Origin: an uncultured Bacteroidales bacterium
GTDB taxonomy: Bacteria; Bacteroidota; Bacteroidia; Bacteroidales; Paludibacteraceae
NCBI GenBank assembly: GCA_934725535.1
Contig: CAKVBV010000001.1
Coordinates: 24,513-88,512, forward strand
Length of the DNA: 64,000 nt
Direction: 5' to 3'
Part shown: one piece after another, positions 42,237-50,829 of the stretch
Layout of the letters: every line of letters starts with the position of its first letter
Numbering within the stretch: the first letter of the stretch is position 1
Made by a program: the position numbers and the translations under genes
Notes under the pieces: model-generated
The model's input: only the letters and a program-made list of their open reading frames with translations
What the model was told of the DNA's origin: nothing
The model's database searches: none

Positions 42237-42252
42237 TTCTTGCAATCTATTT

Positions 42253-42283
42253 GCAAAGAGGAGGCTGATTACCTCCTTTTTGC
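42253..42283 (+). terminator. Intercistronic hairpin between the surface binding protein and GH16
   Basis: GCAAAGAGGAGG (42253-42264) pairs with CCTCCTTTTTGC (42272-42283) with one mismatch and a 7-nt loop; T-rich on the descending arm. In the middle of an operon it could partly terminate and make SusCD and the binding protein more abundant than the enzymes. Confidence 0.6.
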
Positions 42284-42304
42284 CCTAAGAATCATATATT
42301 ATAT

Positions 42305-43576
42305 ATGCGTATATTCTATTCTTCTATATTGGCGGTTGTAGCAGTGTTGTTCGCTGCTTGTGGCAATACGCCCGCTCAGTTCTCTCTTAATCCTGCAACG
42401 GTTCAGATGATAGTGGGGGATATGGTCACTATTGAGATTGTGGGGACTGCTACCGATGTGGAGTGGACTTCCTCTAACGACTCTGTGGCAACGGTCTTTC
42501 ACGGAGTGGTTACTGCTAAGGCTGTAGGGAAAGCGGAGATAACCGCCAGGAGTGGTAAAGCACAGGTTACAAGCCATATTTTTGTAACAGCAACCGATGG
42601 CTCCTCTTTGCGTATCACGCCGGCATTCATCTCGCTCAACAAAGGCGAGGAATACCAATTCCAATATGGAAATACCTACGATTTGGAACTCTCATGGACT
42701 TCTTCCGATGAGACTGTTGCCTCTGTTGACCAAAATGGACGTGTAACGGCATTGGCACCGGGCAATGCAACGATTACTTTGTCCACACCCGTTGAGGAGG
42801 TCTCTGCTTTGGTCGCCGTAGCCCACAAGTGGGGTGAATATAAGTTGGTATGGAGTGACGAATTTGAAAGAACATCGCTTGATGAGACCATTTGGGGCTA
42901 CAATACGGGGGGCGGTGGTTGGGGCAACCAAGAGTTGCAGTACTATACTACTCGTCCTGAGAATGTCCGTGTGCAAAACGGCTGCCTTGAGATAGAAGCC
43001 CGCAAAGAAACGTATGAAAACCGTGAATATACTTCGGCGCGTATCTTGTCAAGAGACAAGAAGACTTTTGAGTATGGCAAGATAGAGTCTCGTATTAAGT
43101 TCCCGGGGGGCAAAGGTACATGGCCTGCCTTTTGGATGATGGGAAACCAAGGTGGTTGGCCCTCGTGCGGTGAGATAGACATTATAGAGCATGTCGGCTC
43201 ACAACCTGCCCGTGCTTCCTTTGCTGTGCATACCCCGTTGAAAAACGGAACTCGTGGTAACAACTGGGCAAGTACGCATTTCTTTGACAATAGTTTGGCA
43301 GATGATTTTCATACGTATGGAGTGGAGTGGTGCAAGGAAGAGGAGAATGGTAAGGATTGCATTCGCTTTATGGTGGATGATGTAGTCTATGCTACCGTAT
43401 GGGAAGACGACATTGACAATCCCAAGGCATGGCCGTTTACCAAACCGCATTTTATTATCTTCAATATGGCTGTCGGTGGAACGATGGGCGGTTCGGTGGA
43501 TGACGCTATTTTCAGCGAGAAACGTATTATGTATGTGGATTGGGTACGCGTTTATCAACGTGAGGAAATAGAGTAA
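42305..43576 (+). CDS. GH16 beta-glucanase lipoprotein with two Ig-like domains
   Basis: The 423-residue lipoprotein has lipobox FAAC (Cys19) and two Big_2-type Ig-like domains (about 24-98 and 103-172). The GH16 catalytic domain starts YKLVWSDEF at about 179. The catalytic motif is EIDIIEH, with nucleophile Glu290, Asp292 and acid/base Glu295. The GGGGWGNQELQYY region is typical of GH16 laminarinases (endo-beta-1,3- or 1,3(4)-glucanases). It probably cuts glucan at the cell surface to feed SusCD. The stop codon overlaps the next ATG (TAATG). Confidence 0.93.
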   Translation: MRIFYSSILAVVAVLFAACGNTPAQFSLNPATVQMIVGDMVTIEIVGTATDVEWTSSNDSVATVFHGVVTAKAVGKAEITARSGKAQVTSHIFVTATDGSSLRITPAFISLNKGEEYQFQYGNTYDLELSWTSSDETVASVDQNGRVTALAPGNATITLSTPVEEVSALVAVAHKWGEYKLVWSDEFERTSLDETIWGYNTGGGGWGNQELQYYTTRPENVRVQNGCLEIEARKETYENREYTSARILSRDKKTFEYGKIESRIKFPGGKGTWPAFWMMGNQGGWPSCGEIDIIEHVGSQPARASFAVHTPLKNGTRGNNWASTHFFDNSLADDFHTYGVEWCKEEENGKDCIRFMVDDVVYATVWEDDIDNPKAWPFTKPHFIIFNMAVGGTMGGSVDDAIFSEKRIMYVDWVRVYQREEIE

Positions 43577-44826
43577 TGAGGTACGGCAGTTGGCATAGGA
43601 TTATCGTTGGCGTTCTCGGTATAGTGCTGAGCGGGTGCGTGTGTGTATATCCGCCCGACTCGGAACTGCATTCCGAGATGCACAAGAGTGCCAAACGCGG
43701 CGTGGCGTTCAACTTTAAGCAGGTTGAAGACTTGCCGCTGTTGTCGCCGTCCTGTTCGTGGGCGTACAACTGGGGCAATACGCAGACCGGCGATGCGGCA
43801 TTATGGTTCGATACCAACGATATGGACTTTTGTCCGATGACATGGAATGCCAACTACAGCGCAGACAAGATATGCGAGTACGTAAAAGCCCACCCGAAAA
43901 CCCAGTACCTGTTGGGTTTCAACGAACCGAACCTGACCGACCAATGCAATATGACGCCCGCTGAAGCGGCTACGCATTGGGGCGAGGTGGTGGCGTTGGC
44001 AAAGGAACTTGGGCTGAAATTGGTGTCCCCCGCAATGAACTATGGCACATTGGAGGGGTACAGCGACCCTGTGAAGTGGCTTGACGAGTTCTTTGCGCAA
44101 CCCTCTGTATCGTTGGATGATGTATGTGCCATTGCTGTTCACTGCTATATGTCTTCGCCCTCGGCAGTGAAGAACTATATTGAGATGTTTCGTAAATACG
44201 GCAAGCCCGTTTGGCTGACGGAGTTCTGTGCGTGGGATCCTGTGCCGGGCAGTGTGGAAAGTCAAATGGACTATATGTGTGCAGTGCTGAATTATTTGGA
44301 GCAGGAACCGTTGGTGGAGCGTTATGCGTGGTTCATTCCACGGGAAAGCAAACCGGTGGACAGCGCACCTTATATGCAGTTATTAACGCACACATCGCCC
44401 GTGGAACTGACCGACTTGGGCGTGCTATATACGCAATTCTCTTCGTTTGACAAAAAGGCTTATCTGCCATTGCAGAGTGGTATCGGTGCGCAGCAATATG
44501 TGGCACTGAGCAGCAATACAATCTCTCTGCGTGTAGCCGAGAACAAGACCCCGTATATACAAGGTTTGCAGGCAGGAATGTGGGTGGACTATCAAGTGCA
44601 GGTTACATCTGCCGAACCGTTGCAACTGACCTATGCCACGATTGCGAGCAGTCAGGTCTGTGTCTATGTGGACGAGGTGGCGCAAGCCATCGTTGATGTG
44701 CCGAAGACAAGTGATATGAATACGTGGAACACGCTGAATACCAATGTCGTGTGTGCTAAAGGACGGCATACGATGCGCATTGAGATATTGAAAGGAGTAA
44801 TCAATCTACGGGAGTTGAAAAACTAA
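43576..44826 (+). CDS. GH128-type glycosidase lipoprotein
   Basis: This 416-residue protein has a lipobox (VLSGC) and a TIM-barrel domain (about 38-275) of the glycosyl hydrolase catalytic-core type that CAZy groups as GH128. The acid/base Glu117 is in LGFNEPN and the nucleophile Glu216 is in WLTEFCAWD. A beta-sandwich, CBM6-like domain (about 300-415) follows. GH128 enzymes cut beta-1,3-glucan, so it acts with the GH16 proteins. It overlaps the preceding gene by one base and precedes the second GH16 by 7 nt. Confidence 0.88.
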   Translation: MRYGSWHRIIVGVLGIVLSGCVCVYPPDSELHSEMHKSAKRGVAFNFKQVEDLPLLSPSCSWAYNWGNTQTGDAALWFDTNDMDFCPMTWNANYSADKICEYVKAHPKTQYLLGFNEPNLTDQCNMTPAEAATHWGEVVALAKELGLKLVSPAMNYGTLEGYSDPVKWLDEFFAQPSVSLDDVCAIAVHCYMSSPSAVKNYIEMFRKYGKPVWLTEFCAWDPVPGSVESQMDYMCAVLNYLEQEPLVERYAWFIPRESKPVDSAPYMQLLTHTSPVELTDLGVLYTQFSSFDKKAYLPLQSGIGAQQYVALSSNTISLRVAENKTPYIQGLQAGMWVDYQVQVTSAEPLQLTYATIASSQVCVYVDEVAQAIVDVPKTSDMNTWNTLNTNVVCAKGRHTMRIEILKGVINLRELKN

Positions 44827-44833
44827 ATATAGT

Positions 44834-45811
44834 ATGAAGACAAGAATCTATATATCATTACTGACAATCCTGCTGATAGTGCTGTCCTCCTGCACGCGCG
44901 AGAATACCTACACCCTCGTCTGGGAGGACAATTTCGATGCTGACACCATCAACACGGCGTACTGGAACCTCGAGGACAACGCACGTGGCGGCGGCAATGC
45001 GGAGATGCAGTACTACACCCCCCGCAACGCCACTATCGTGCGGCACCCTGTTACGGGTGAGTCCTGTCTCGTGCTCAACGCCAAACGTGAGGACTACCGC
45101 AACCGTCCTGCCACCTCGGTGCGCATGAACACGCAGGACAAAGTCACCGTCCAATATGGCAAAATCGAAGCCCGCATCGCTTTCCCCCACACTGCCAATG
45201 GTATCTGGCCGGCTTTCTGGATGCTGGGCAACGACCTTGCTACCGACCTCGGCAACAACGATGATGTGGACGCCTGCGCAGCCGAACTTGCCCGCCAAGG
45301 ACGCTGTGTTTGGCCCCGCTGCGGAGAAATCGACATCGTCGAGATGGGGCACAAGAACGGCATCGAACAGGGTATCCAAGACCGCTATTTCAATGGCGCA
45401 GCCCACTGGGGCGAAGCCTTCAACAACGGCAAATACCCCAACAAAGCGGGTATGTGTGAGGCGCCGTACCCCGTGCAGGGCGGTTTCCATCTCTTTACGG
45501 TCATCTGGACGGCGGACACCCTTGCGATGTACCTCGACCAAGACCAATACCCCGATGTGGTTCCCTACTTCGCTCTCTCGCTCCGCAACAAGGACATCAA
45601 CGAGCCCGGGCATTATTTCAACAAGCCCTTCTACCTTGTGCTGAACCTCGCTGTCGGCGGCTACTTCACGGGTTTGCCTACTACCCCTAAGTACCCCGAA
45701 ATCGTTACGGCGGACGACCCCAACTTCCAACAGATTACCGCTCTCCCCGCCGACGGCACCCCTGTCAAGATGTACGTAGACTACATCCGTGTCTATCGTT
45801 ACAATGAATAA
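44834..45811 (+). CDS. Second GH16 beta-glucanase lipoprotein
   Basis: The 325-residue lipoprotein has lipobox LSSC (Cys20) and a single GH16 domain. The catalytic motif EIDIVEMG has Glu165, Asp167 and Glu170. Compared with the first GH16 it has no Ig-like domains, an insertion with LATDLGNNDDVDACAAELARQGRC before the catalytic strand, and an extended C-terminal loop. A different loop architecture suggests a different linkage or chain-length preference, for example mixed-linkage or branched glucan. The base composition is richer in G and C at third positions than in the SusC gene. Confidence 0.92.
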   Translation: MKTRIYISLLTILLIVLSSCTRENTYTLVWEDNFDADTINTAYWNLEDNARGGGNAEMQYYTPRNATIVRHPVTGESCLVLNAKREDYRNRPATSVRMNTQDKVTVQYGKIEARIAFPHTANGIWPAFWMLGNDLATDLGNNDDVDACAAELARQGRCVWPRCGEIDIVEMGHKNGIEQGIQDRYFNGAAHWGEAFNNGKYPNKAGMCEAPYPVQGGFHLFTVIWTADTLAMYLDQDQYPDVVPYFALSLRNKDINEPGHYFNKPFYLVLNLAVGGYFTGLPTTPKYPEIVTADDPNFQQITALPADGTPVKMYVDYIRVYRYNE

Positions 45812-45824
45812 TGAACAATGTGTA

Positions 45825-45880
45825 AATTAGCAAATGCCACTTACAAATTTACACACTTACAAATTTACAAATTCAACTCA
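45825..45880. repeat. AT-rich ACTTACAAATTT words before the symporter gene
   Basis: Repeats of ACTTACAAATTT and TTACAAATT occupy the GH16-symporter junction. They are a different word family from the other junction repeats. Confidence 0.6.
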
Positions 45881-47239
45881 ATGAAACTCTCCATCAAAGA
45901 GAAATTAGGCTACAGCCTTGGTGACACCGCCTCTCACTTCGTCTGGGACTTGGTCGGCTTCTGGCTGTTGATATTCTACACCGACATCTACGGACTCTCG
46001 CCCGCCATGGCTGGCGTCATCATGTTCGTCGGCAGTATCTGGGACGCCATCATGGACCCCGTCGTGGGCATTGTCTCCGACCGCACCAATTCGCGTTGGG
46101 GCAAGTTCCGTCCCTACCTACTGTTCGGCTCCGTGCCCTATGCTATCCTTGCCGTCATGGCGTTCTCCACACCCGATTTCGGCGACACGGGCAAGTTCGT
46201 CTATGCCCTCATCACGTGCCTCCTGCTGCGCACCGCCTATGCCTTTGTCAACCTGCCGTACTCCTCCCTCGGAGCGGTCATGACCAACGACTCCAACGAG
46301 CGTGCGGGGCTCAACACCTACCGTTTCATCGCCGCCTACATAGGGCAGTTCATCGTCACGGGTGCCGCGCTCTATCTCGTCAAGTGGCTCGGTGCATGGG
46401 GCAACGACGGCATCGTCAATCAGGCGCAGGGCTACCAATACACGGTGGCGCTATTCGGTATCCTGAGCATCGCCTTCTTCCTCATCGCCTTCGCGACTAC
46501 CCGCGAGCGCGTCAGCACACCCAAAAAACAGGACAACAATGTCTTGCGCGACTTCAAGTACCTCTTTATGAACCGCGCATGGATAGTCCTCACCGTCGTG
46601 GGCATTGTCTCGTTCATCATGTTCGCCATGCAGAACGCCGCGATAGCCTACTACTTCAAGTACTACATCCACGACGCAGAGAACGTCCAACTCTTCAATA
46701 TCCTCGGCACGGTGGCTCTCATCGTGGCACTCCCCCTCTCGAAACCCTTGGCGAAACGCTTTGGCAACAAGGCGGTGTACATCGGCTCCTCGGTCGTGTC
46801 GGGACTCTTCTTCGCACTCATTTACGTGGCGGGCGACAACCTGCCCCTCGTCTATACCTTCAATATATTGGCAAAGATGGCTTATGCCCCCGCCGTGCCG
46901 CTCCTCTGGACAATGCTTGCAGACGTGGCGGACTATGGCGAGTGGCGTTTCAACCGCCGCACGACGGGTCTCACCTTCTCTGCGTCCGTCTTGGCACAGA
47001 AACTTGGTTGGGCTATCGGGGCTGCCGCTGCGGGCTGGCTGCTGAGTGCCACGCACTTCGTGGCAAATGCCGATGTACAGTCCGACTCGGCAATGCTGGG
47101 TATCCGACTGTTGGTCAGCGTGATACCGGGCGTGCTCTATGCGTCCTGCGCCCTTGTCATGGCATTCTACAACCTCGACACGAAGACCATGACGCAAATG
47201 AAAGAGGAACTTTCGCAGCGTCACACATCCGAGTCGTAA
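45881..47239 (+). CDS. GPH-type glycoside:cation symporter (MFS)
   Basis: The 452-residue membrane protein has twelve helices and the GPH family signature: SLGDTASHFVWDLVGFWLLIFYTDIYGLSPAMAG at the N-terminus and WDAIMDPVVGIVSDRTNSRWGKFRPYLL in loop 2-3. GPH symporters carry di- or oligosaccharides with H+ or Na+ across the inner membrane. Its place before a cytosolic phosphorylase indicates that it imports beta-1,3-gluco-oligosaccharides. The ATG at 45881 was chosen; the upstream open frame runs through AT-rich intergenic words. Confidence 0.92.
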   Translation: MKLSIKEKLGYSLGDTASHFVWDLVGFWLLIFYTDIYGLSPAMAGVIMFVGSIWDAIMDPVVGIVSDRTNSRWGKFRPYLLFGSVPYAILAVMAFSTPDFGDTGKFVYALITCLLLRTAYAFVNLPYSSLGAVMTNDSNERAGLNTYRFIAAYIGQFIVTGAALYLVKWLGAWGNDGIVNQAQGYQYTVALFGILSIAFFLIAFATTRERVSTPKKQDNNVLRDFKYLFMNRAWIVLTVVGIVSFIMFAMQNAAIAYYFKYYIHDAENVQLFNILGTVALIVALPLSKPLAKRFGNKAVYIGSSVVSGLFFALIYVAGDNLPLVYTFNILAKMAYAPAVPLLWTMLADVADYGEWRFNRRTTGLTFSASVLAQKLGWAIGAAAAGWLLSATHFVANADVQSDSAMLGIRLLVSVIPGVLYASCALVMAFYNLDTKTMTQMKEELSQRHTSES

Positions 47240-47255
47240 CCTCATCGGGTCAACA

Positions 47256-47354
47256 TCGTGTTAAGTGTATGAGATTAGTATGAGATTAGTATGTGATTAG
47301 TATGAGATTAGTATGTGATTAACGAGTGGATAACGGGGGGATAGCGAGCAAATG
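47256..47354. repeat. 11-bp-register composite array D
   Basis: Nine 11-bp words: TCGTGTTAAGT, five of GTATGAGATTA/GTATGTGATTA, ACGAGTGGATA, ACGGGGGGATA and GCGAGCAAATG. Exact register throughout. It lies inside the glucan locus, between the symporter and phosphorylase genes, and is followed 17 bp later by palindrome copy 4. Confidence 0.9.
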
Positions 47355-47371
47355 CAGATGCTTTGCTGGGG

Positions 47372-47392
47372 GACGACGCGGCTCGCGTCGTC
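47372..47392. repeat. 21-bp dispersed palindrome, copy 4
   Basis: Arms GACGACGCG and CGCGTCGTC, spacer GCT; left flank GATGCTTTGCTGGGG. It is 34 bp before the phosphorylase ATG, so the mRNA leader would fold there. Confidence 0.9.
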
Positions 47393-47426
47393 AAATACTA
47401 ACATCAACAAACAAACCATATTAGCA

Positions 47427-50400
47427 ATGAACACAACCAAAAATACGAGTGTAGCAGGACGCTACCTGACTATCAACGGTGAGAAGTACTACCTGATAGA
47501 GAACTACGACCAAATGCAGCCGTTCTTTATCAGTCTTGCCAGTGATACCGACCTCTGGATGTACATATCCTCCACGGGCGGTCTTACTTGTGGTCGTCGC
47601 AATCCCGAGCAAGTCCTTTTCCCGTATTACACCGACGACAAAGTTACCGAGAACTACGAGCACACCGGTGCCAAAACCCTCATCAGGATTGCATCTATGT
47701 CCGGTACTGCAACCTCCCCCTCTCTGAAGAGGGGGCTGGGGGAAGTCCTGTGGGAGCCTTTTTCTAATCGCTATATGGGATTGTATGCTGTCAAACGCAG
47801 CATTGCCAAATCCGTCACAGGCAACAAGTTGTTCTTTATCGAGCAGAACCTCGACCTCGGACTGACCTTCTCCTACGAGTGGACGGCAGCCGACCGTTTC
47901 GGTTGGGTACGCCGTGCGATGCTCCACAACGACACCGACCAACCCATAGAAATAGAGATGTTAGACGGCTTGCAGAACGTGATGCCGTCGGGCGTAGAGC
48001 AGAAGACGCAGAACGTATTCTCCAACCTTGTTGATGCCTACAAGAAAACCGAACAGGTGCCAAACACAGGTATGGTCTTGTTCCGTATGGAGGCTATCCT
48101 TGTCGATAGAGCCGAACCGAGCGAGTCCCTCCGTTGCAACAGCATCTATACACTGGGCTTGCAGAACGCCGGATACCTCACCTCCTCTCGTCAGTTGGAT
48201 GCCTTCCGCAAAGGCGAACCCATAGCAGCCGAACCCGAGTCCAAAGGTGTGCGCGGGGCTATCTTTGCCCATACCGTGCAGACCCTCCCCGCAGGCGACT
48301 CCCGTACGTGGTACAACGTCTGCGATGTCATGCAGGATGCCGCACAGGTGCGCAGCAGTCTGCGTTTTATGCAGCAGCCGGACGCTACCGCACAGATAGC
48401 AAACGCCATCGCCCAAGCCACCGACACCCTTCGTGCTATCGTGGGGCAGAACGACGGTATCCAGCAGACAGCCGACGAAGCGGGTATGGCACGCCATTTC
48501 GCCAACACGCTTTTCAATACCATGCGCGGAGGCTTCTATTGCGACAACTATACGATTGATACACGGGCGTTTGCCAAACATATAGACATCTTCAATCACG
48601 CCCTCGCAGAGCAATACCGCGGCTTCCTCAGCGGGCTTCCCGAGAAACTGACGTACAACCGCCTTGAGGAACTCGTGCTTGCGCAACAGGATCATCAGTT
48701 GCATCGTCTCTTTATGGAGTACTTGCCGCTCACTTTCTCACGCCGACACGGAGACCCGAGCCGACCATGGAATATGTTTGATATTCGGGTCAACGACCGG
48801 AACGGCAAGCGTCTCATCTCCTATCAGGGCAACTGGCGCGACATCTTCCAAAACTGGGAAGCACTCTCGCTCTCCTATCCCGACTATGTCAACGGTATCA
48901 TAGCCAAGTTCCTCAATGCCACCACTGCCGATGGCTACAACCCCTACAAAGTTACATCCGAGGGTATCGACTGGGAGGTCATCGAACCCGAGAACCCGTG
49001 GTCGAACATCGGCTATTGGGGCGACCACCAGATTATCTACCTTTGCCGTCTGCTCGAACTCAGTTTCGCACACGACCCCTCTGCCCTCCGCGAGATGTTG
49101 GGCAACCGGGAATTTGCCTTTGCCAATGTGCCGTATCGCTTCCGTTCTTACGATGAGATAGTGGCAAACCCCAAAGACTCTATCTACTTCGATACCGACC
49201 TGCACAAGCACATCTTCGCTCTCCTGCCCACCTACGGACAGGACGCACGCCTTGTGCTGGATATGAAGCACAACCAACCGCTTTTGGTTACATTCACAGA
49301 GAAGATACTTATCACTCTGCTTACCAAACTGAGCAACTTCATTCCCGAGGCGGGTATATGGATGAACACCCTCCGTCCCGAGTGGAACGATGCCAACAAC
49401 GCCCTCGTCGGCTATGGCACCTCAATGGTAACGTTCTGTTATATACGCCGTTTCGTGGCGTTCTTGCAGCAACTGTACACAGGTGTGGACGCTTCGTATG
49501 CACTCTCCAAAGAGGTGGTCATCTTCTTGCGTGATATATTGAGTGCCTTTGCCGCACACGATGCGGAGTGTGCAGGCAAGTCCCTGTCATTCACCGACGA
49601 GACCCGCCGCACCTTTATCGACACCGTAGGCCGTGCCGGCGAGACCTATCGCAATGCCGTCTATGCCGGTCATTCCGGCGAAAAGGTAGAACTGTCGACA
49701 GACCTCCTTCTCCAATTCCTTACCAAAGTACAGACCTATATAGACGCCTCCATCGCCGTCAACAAACGCTCTGACGGACTCTACCACGCCTACAACTTGG
49801 TATCCTTTACGACATCCCCCTCTTTGAGGGGGCTTGGGGGAGTCTCTATTAGTTTTTTATACGAGATGCTCGAAGGACAGGTCGCAGTCCTCTCTGCGGG
49901 TGTTCTTTCTCCTGCCGAAGCGGCAGACCTGTTGGACGCAATGCGTCAGTCTGCCCTCTATCGTCCTGACCAGCGCAGTTATATGCTTTATCCGAACCGT
50001 CGCCGACCCTCGTTCTTGGAGAAGAACAATCTCCCCGCGGATGTGCTGACATTGCCCGTAGTACAACGTCTGTTGGCTGACCACGCTATGGACATCCTCA
50101 TTCAGGACTGTGAGGGTGGGGTGCACTTCAACGCAGGTTTCAATAATGCGGATTTCCTTGCCCGTGCTATCGACGCTTCGCAGGAGACCGTCAGCGCAGA
50201 GGAACGCCGGCAACTGCTTGACCTATACGAACAGATGTTCAACCACCATGCTTTCACAGGCCGCTCGGGCACGTTCTACAAATACGAGGGCTTGGGGTGT
50301 ATCTATTGGCACATGGTCAGCAAACTCCTTGTCGCTATCGGTGAGAATATACAGAACGCCCTTGACACTGACGCTGACGTAGCCGTTATCGACCGTCTCA

Positions 50401-50828
50401 AAGCCCACTATGCCGCTGTGCAAGAGGGTATCGGTGCCCACAAGTCCCCTGCCGAATACGGTTCCTTCCCCTTTGACGCCTATTCGCATACGCCCACAAT
50501 GATGGGGTGCCAACAGCCGGGTATGACAGGACAAGTCAAAGAGGACATTATCTCTCGTTTCTTTGAACTTGGTCTGCATGTCATCAATGGCGAGATACAT
50601 ATCCAAACGGCAATGCTCCGCCCCGAAGAGTTCAAGGATGGCGAACTGCGTTTCACCTATTGCCAAACGCCTTTCGTCTATCGCCTTTCCGACCACGACG
50701 GTATCGATATAGAGATGACCAACGGCGAAACGGTGCATTGCGCATTGTGCATTACGCATTCTCTCGCCCGTCACATCTTCTCCCGCGACAACCAAATAAA
50801 ACAAGTAATAGTCAATATAAACAAGTAA
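47427..50828 (+). CDS. Beta-glucan phosphorylase of the GH94/GH149/GH161 group
   Basis: The 1133-residue protein has no signal peptide, so it is cytosolic. It has an N-terminal beta-sandwich (about 1-330), a linker helix and an alpha/alpha-barrel. Asp655 in RPEWNDANNAL is at the place of the general acid in GH94 (GDWNDG), and Asp472 in GNWRDIFQNWEAL matches the RDxxQD sugar-binding motif. The length and context favour GH161 or GH149 beta-1,3-glucan phosphorylases, which release glucose-1-phosphate. Two in-frame copies of a dispersed repeat add about 12 residues each near 96-107 and 797-807. The ATG at 47427 was chosen over an upstream frame that crosses palindrome copy 4. Confidence 0.85.
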   Translation: MNTTKNTSVAGRYLTINGEKYYLIENYDQMQPFFISLASDTDLWMYISSTGGLTCGRRNPEQVLFPYYTDDKVTENYEHTGAKTLIRIASMSGTATSPSLKRGLGEVLWEPFSNRYMGLYAVKRSIAKSVTGNKLFFIEQNLDLGLTFSYEWTAADRFGWVRRAMLHNDTDQPIEIEMLDGLQNVMPSGVEQKTQNVFSNLVDAYKKTEQVPNTGMVLFRMEAILVDRAEPSESLRCNSIYTLGLQNAGYLTSSRQLDAFRKGEPIAAEPESKGVRGAIFAHTVQTLPAGDSRTWYNVCDVMQDAAQVRSSLRFMQQPDATAQIANAIAQATDTLRAIVGQNDGIQQTADEAGMARHFANTLFNTMRGGFYCDNYTIDTRAFAKHIDIFNHALAEQYRGFLSGLPEKLTYNRLEELVLAQQDHQLHRLFMEYLPLTFSRRHGDPSRPWNMFDIRVNDRNGKRLISYQGNWRDIFQNWEALSLSYPDYVNGIIAKFLNATTADGYNPYKVTSEGIDWEVIEPENPWSNIGYWGDHQIIYLCRLLELSFAHDPSALREMLGNREFAFANVPYRFRSYDEIVANPKDSIYFDTDLHKHIFALLPTYGQDARLVLDMKHNQPLLVTFTEKILITLLTKLSNFIPEAGIWMNTLRPEWNDANNALVGYGTSMVTFCYIRRFVAFLQQLYTGVDASYALSKEVVIFLRDILSAFAAHDAECAGKSLSFTDETRRTFIDTVGRAGETYRNAVYAGHSGEKVELSTDLLLQFLTKVQTYIDASIAVNKRSDGLYHAYNLVSFTTSPSLRGLGGVSISFLYEMLEGQVAVLSAGVLSPAEAADLLDAMRQSALYRPDQRSYMLYPNRRRPSFLEKNNLPADVLTLPVVQRLLADHAMDILIQDCEGGVHFNAGFNNADFLARAIDASQETVSAEERRQLLDLYEQMFNHHAFTGRSGTFYKYEGLGCIYWHMVSKLLVAIGENIQNALDTDADVAVIDRLKAHYAAVQEGIGAHKSPAEYGSFPFDAYSHTPTMMGCQQPGMTGQVKEDIISRFFELGLHVINGEIHIQTAMLRPEEFKDGELRFTYCQTPFVYRLSDHDGIDIEMTNGETVHCALCITHSLARHIFSRDNQIKQVIVNINK
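47713..47747 (+). repeat. C-rich/G-rich palindromic repeat, copy 3, in-frame in phosphorylase
   Basis: CCTCCCCCTCTCTGAAGAG then GGGGCTGGGGGAAGTC. It is translated as TSPSLKRGLGEV. Same family and same reading frame as 49814-49845. Confidence 0.85.
49814..49845 (+). repeat. C-rich/G-rich palindromic repeat, copy 4, in-frame in phosphorylase
   Basis: ATCCCCCTCTTTGAGGGGG then CTTGGGGGAGTCT. It is translated as TSPSLRGLGGV, nearly the same peptide as copy 3. Confidence 0.85.
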
Positions 50829-50829
50829 G

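Noticed and set aside
46096..47283. 395-codon frame overlapping the symporter gene in another frame
   Set aside because: The product is rich in Arg, His and Pro without membrane segments, while the other frame is a complete GPH symporter.
47352..47426. Upstream extension of the phosphorylase gene (25 codons)
   Set aside because: The extension is encoded by palindrome copy 4 and its flank and is not part of the family; the ATG at 47427 gives the expected N-terminus.
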